From Lysobacter sp. ISL-50 (GTDB taxonomy: Bacteria > Pseudomonadota > Gammaproteobacteria > Xanthomonadales > Xanthomonadaceae): DNA of 64,000 nucleotides. A program made the translations under genes and the position numbers. This document shows, one piece after another, positions 62,893 through 64,000 of the stretch (positions are counted from its first letter, which is position 1; each line of letters opens with the position of its first letter). The notes under the pieces were generated by a model. The model saw only the letters and a list, made by a program, of their open reading frames with translations, was not told the DNA's origin and ran no database searches. The stretch is taken from positions 1 through 64,000 of the forward strand of contig NZ_JAGGRI010000035.1 in the NCBI RefSeq assembly GCF_018612875.1, given 5' to 3'.

Positions 62893-63891
62893 ATGCGCAT
62901 CGGCCCCTATTCCCTCGCCCCGCGCGTGATCCTCGCGCCCATGGCCGGGGTCACCGACAAGCCGTTCCGGGTGCTGTGCAAGCGCCTGGGCGCCGGGCTG
63001 TGCGTGTCGGAGATGACCACCAGCGATCCGCGCTTCTGGAGCACGGCCAAGTCGCGCCACCGCATGGACCACGACGGCGAGCCGGACCCGGTCAGCGTGC
63101 AGATCGCCGGCACGGTGCCGCGGATCATGGCCGACGCGGCGCGCTACAACGTCGATCACGGCGCGCAGATCATCGACATCAACATGGGCTGCCCGGCCAA
63201 GAAGGTCTGCAACGCCTGGGCCGGTTCGGCGCTGATGCGCGACGAAGGCCTGGTCGCGCGCATCCTGGAAGCGGTGGTCAAGGCGGTCGAGGTTCCGGTC
63301 ACGCTGAAGATCCGCACTGGCTGGGATCACGACCAGCGCAACGCGCCCCTCATTGCCCGCATCGCCCAGGACGCCGGCATCCAGGCGCTGGCGGTGCATG
63401 GCCGCACCCGCGATCAGCAATACACCGGCACCGCCGAATACGACACCATCGCCGCGATCAAGGCGCGGCTGTCGATTCCGGTGATCGCCAACGGCGACGT
63501 GGACGGCCCGCGCAAGGCCGCCTTCGTGCTCGCCCAGACCGGTTGCGATGCGGTCATGGTCGGGCGCGCGGCGCAGGGCCGGCCATGGATTTTCCGCGAG
63601 ATCGCGCATTTCCTGGCGCATGGCGAAGAACTGCCGCCGCCGTCGCTGAGCGAGGTGCGCGACATCCTGCTAGGCCATCTGCAGCATCTGCACGCGTTCT
63701 ACGGCGAGCTGTCGGGCGTGCGCATCGCGCGCAAGCACCTGGGCTGGTACGCGAAGGACCGCCCCGAAAACGCGGCGTTCCGCGCGGTGGTCAATCGCGC
63801 CGATTCGGCGGAATTGCAGTTGCGGTTGACGCGCGATTACTTCGACGCGCTGGTCGCCGGGGTGACGCCGGAGCTGTCGGCCGCGGCCTGA
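62893..63891 (+). CDS. dusB: tRNA-dihydrouridine synthase B
   Basis: 332 residues, typical of DusB. FMN enzyme that reduces uridine in the tRNA D-loop. Motifs: RVILAPMAGVTDKPFRVLCK, QIAGTVPRIMADAAR, IIDINMGCPAKKVCNAWAGS (the catalytic Cys of the NMGCPAKKV loop), VTLKIRTGWDH, VHGRTRDQQYTGTAEYD and IPVIANGDVDGP. The ATG at 62893 matches the conserved MRIGPY start; TACAAT lies seven bases before it, so the message may be nearly leaderless. In many species fis follows dusB; here a leftward gene follows. Confidence 0.95.
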   Translation: MRIGPYSLAPRVILAPMAGVTDKPFRVLCKRLGAGLCVSEMTTSDPRFWSTAKSRHRMDHDGEPDPVSVQIAGTVPRIMADAARYNVDHGAQIIDINMGCPAKKVCNAWAGSALMRDEGLVARILEAVVKAVEVPVTLKIRTGWDHDQRNAPLIARIAQDAGIQALAVHGRTRDQQYTGTAEYDTIAAIKARLSIPVIANGDVDGPRKAAFVLAQTGCDAVMVGRAAQGRPWIFREIAHFLAHGEELPPPSLSEVRDILLGHLQHLHAFYGELSGVRIARKHLGWYAKDRPENAAFRAVVNRADSAELQLRLTRDYFDALVAGVTPELSAAA

Positions 63892-63922
63892 ATCGCGAGC
63901 GGCGGCCTCGGCGCGCCTTCGC

Positions 63923-64000
63923 TTATTTCTTGTGCTTGTTCTTTTGTTTGGCGTACTCGTCCGGCGTCTGCCCGTGCTGGGGCACGGCCGGGAACTGCGG
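63923..64000 (-). CDS. Partial leftward gene, C-terminal 25 codons
   Basis: A minus-strand frame ends with TAA at 63923-63925 and reads PQFPAVPQHGQTPDEYAKQK then NKHKK. The lysine-rich, hydrophilic tail does not identify the family. It enters from the right edge and converges with dusB. Confidence 0.5.
   Translation of the reverse strand, partial: PQFPAVPQHGQTPDEYAKQKNKHKK

Overview
The window looks like chromosomal DNA of a high-GC gammaproteobacterium of the Xanthomonadaceae/Lysobacteraceae, most likely a Lysobacter. This is inferred from the gene content (large TonB-dependent receptors, a lysine-rich histone H1-like protein, HemP/heme uptake, DUF6607, DusB), the codon bias and the families of intergenic palindromes; no database search was run. 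I see no phage, insertion sequence, CRISPR array, rRNA or tRNA. About 53 genes are supported, two of them cut by the window edges.

Layout. 1-5.4 kb: edge fragment, CBS protein and GT2 glycosyltransferase with overlapping ends, mtgA, hslO (Hsp33) and an exported protein. 6.1-12.2 kb: two paralogous TonB-dependent receptors with a shared promoter element, then a TPR/aspartyl-asparaginyl hydroxylase. 13.8-16.0 kb: ECF sigma / anti-sigma-like / DUF4097 operon. 16.3-21.7 kb: pckG and a TetR gene divergent from fadE (fatty-acid oxidation and gluconeogenesis). 22-25.9 kb: thioesterase-like protein, small membrane proteins, MFS pump, wrbA. 26-34 kb: leftward cluster with two ATP/ADP-translocase-like transporters, a metallophosphoesterase, an unknown exported protein and a Tat-exported SDR, with a divergent GMC oxidoreductase. 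34-37.3 kb: serine hydrolase, SRPBCC protein, histone H1-like protein. 37.3-39.2 kb: a gene-poor, CpG-dense stretch. 39.3-41.6 kb: gcvH, an HCCA-isomerase-like gene and gcvT. 41.9-44 kb: SPFH/NfeD operon. 44-47 kb: second ECF sigma / anti-sigma-like pair followed by a two-PDZ protein. 47.3-51.8 kb: Fur-controlled heme uptake (hemP, receptor, two accessory proteins). 52-56.2 kb: aldo/keto reductase, an anchored protein, a manganese-riboswitch-controlled UPF0016 exporter and a GGDEF protein. 56.4-58.7 kb: nucleoside transporter and PfkB kinase. 59-62.3 kb: Fur-controlled siderophore receptor plus PepSY protein. 62.4-64 kb: YegP-like protein, dusB and an edge fragment.

The main regulatory signals are a yybP-ykoY riboswitch whose downstream helix covers the Shine-Dalgarno of the Mn exporter, two Fur boxes, a 17-base element shared by the twin receptor promoters, and a palindrome over the fadE -10. 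The most unusual signals are GGGAATC heptamer arrays placed in sense orientation 2-8 bases after the stop codons of four unrelated genes, the CpG-dense desert with a long leader for the histone-like gene, and the NTT-like transporter cluster.
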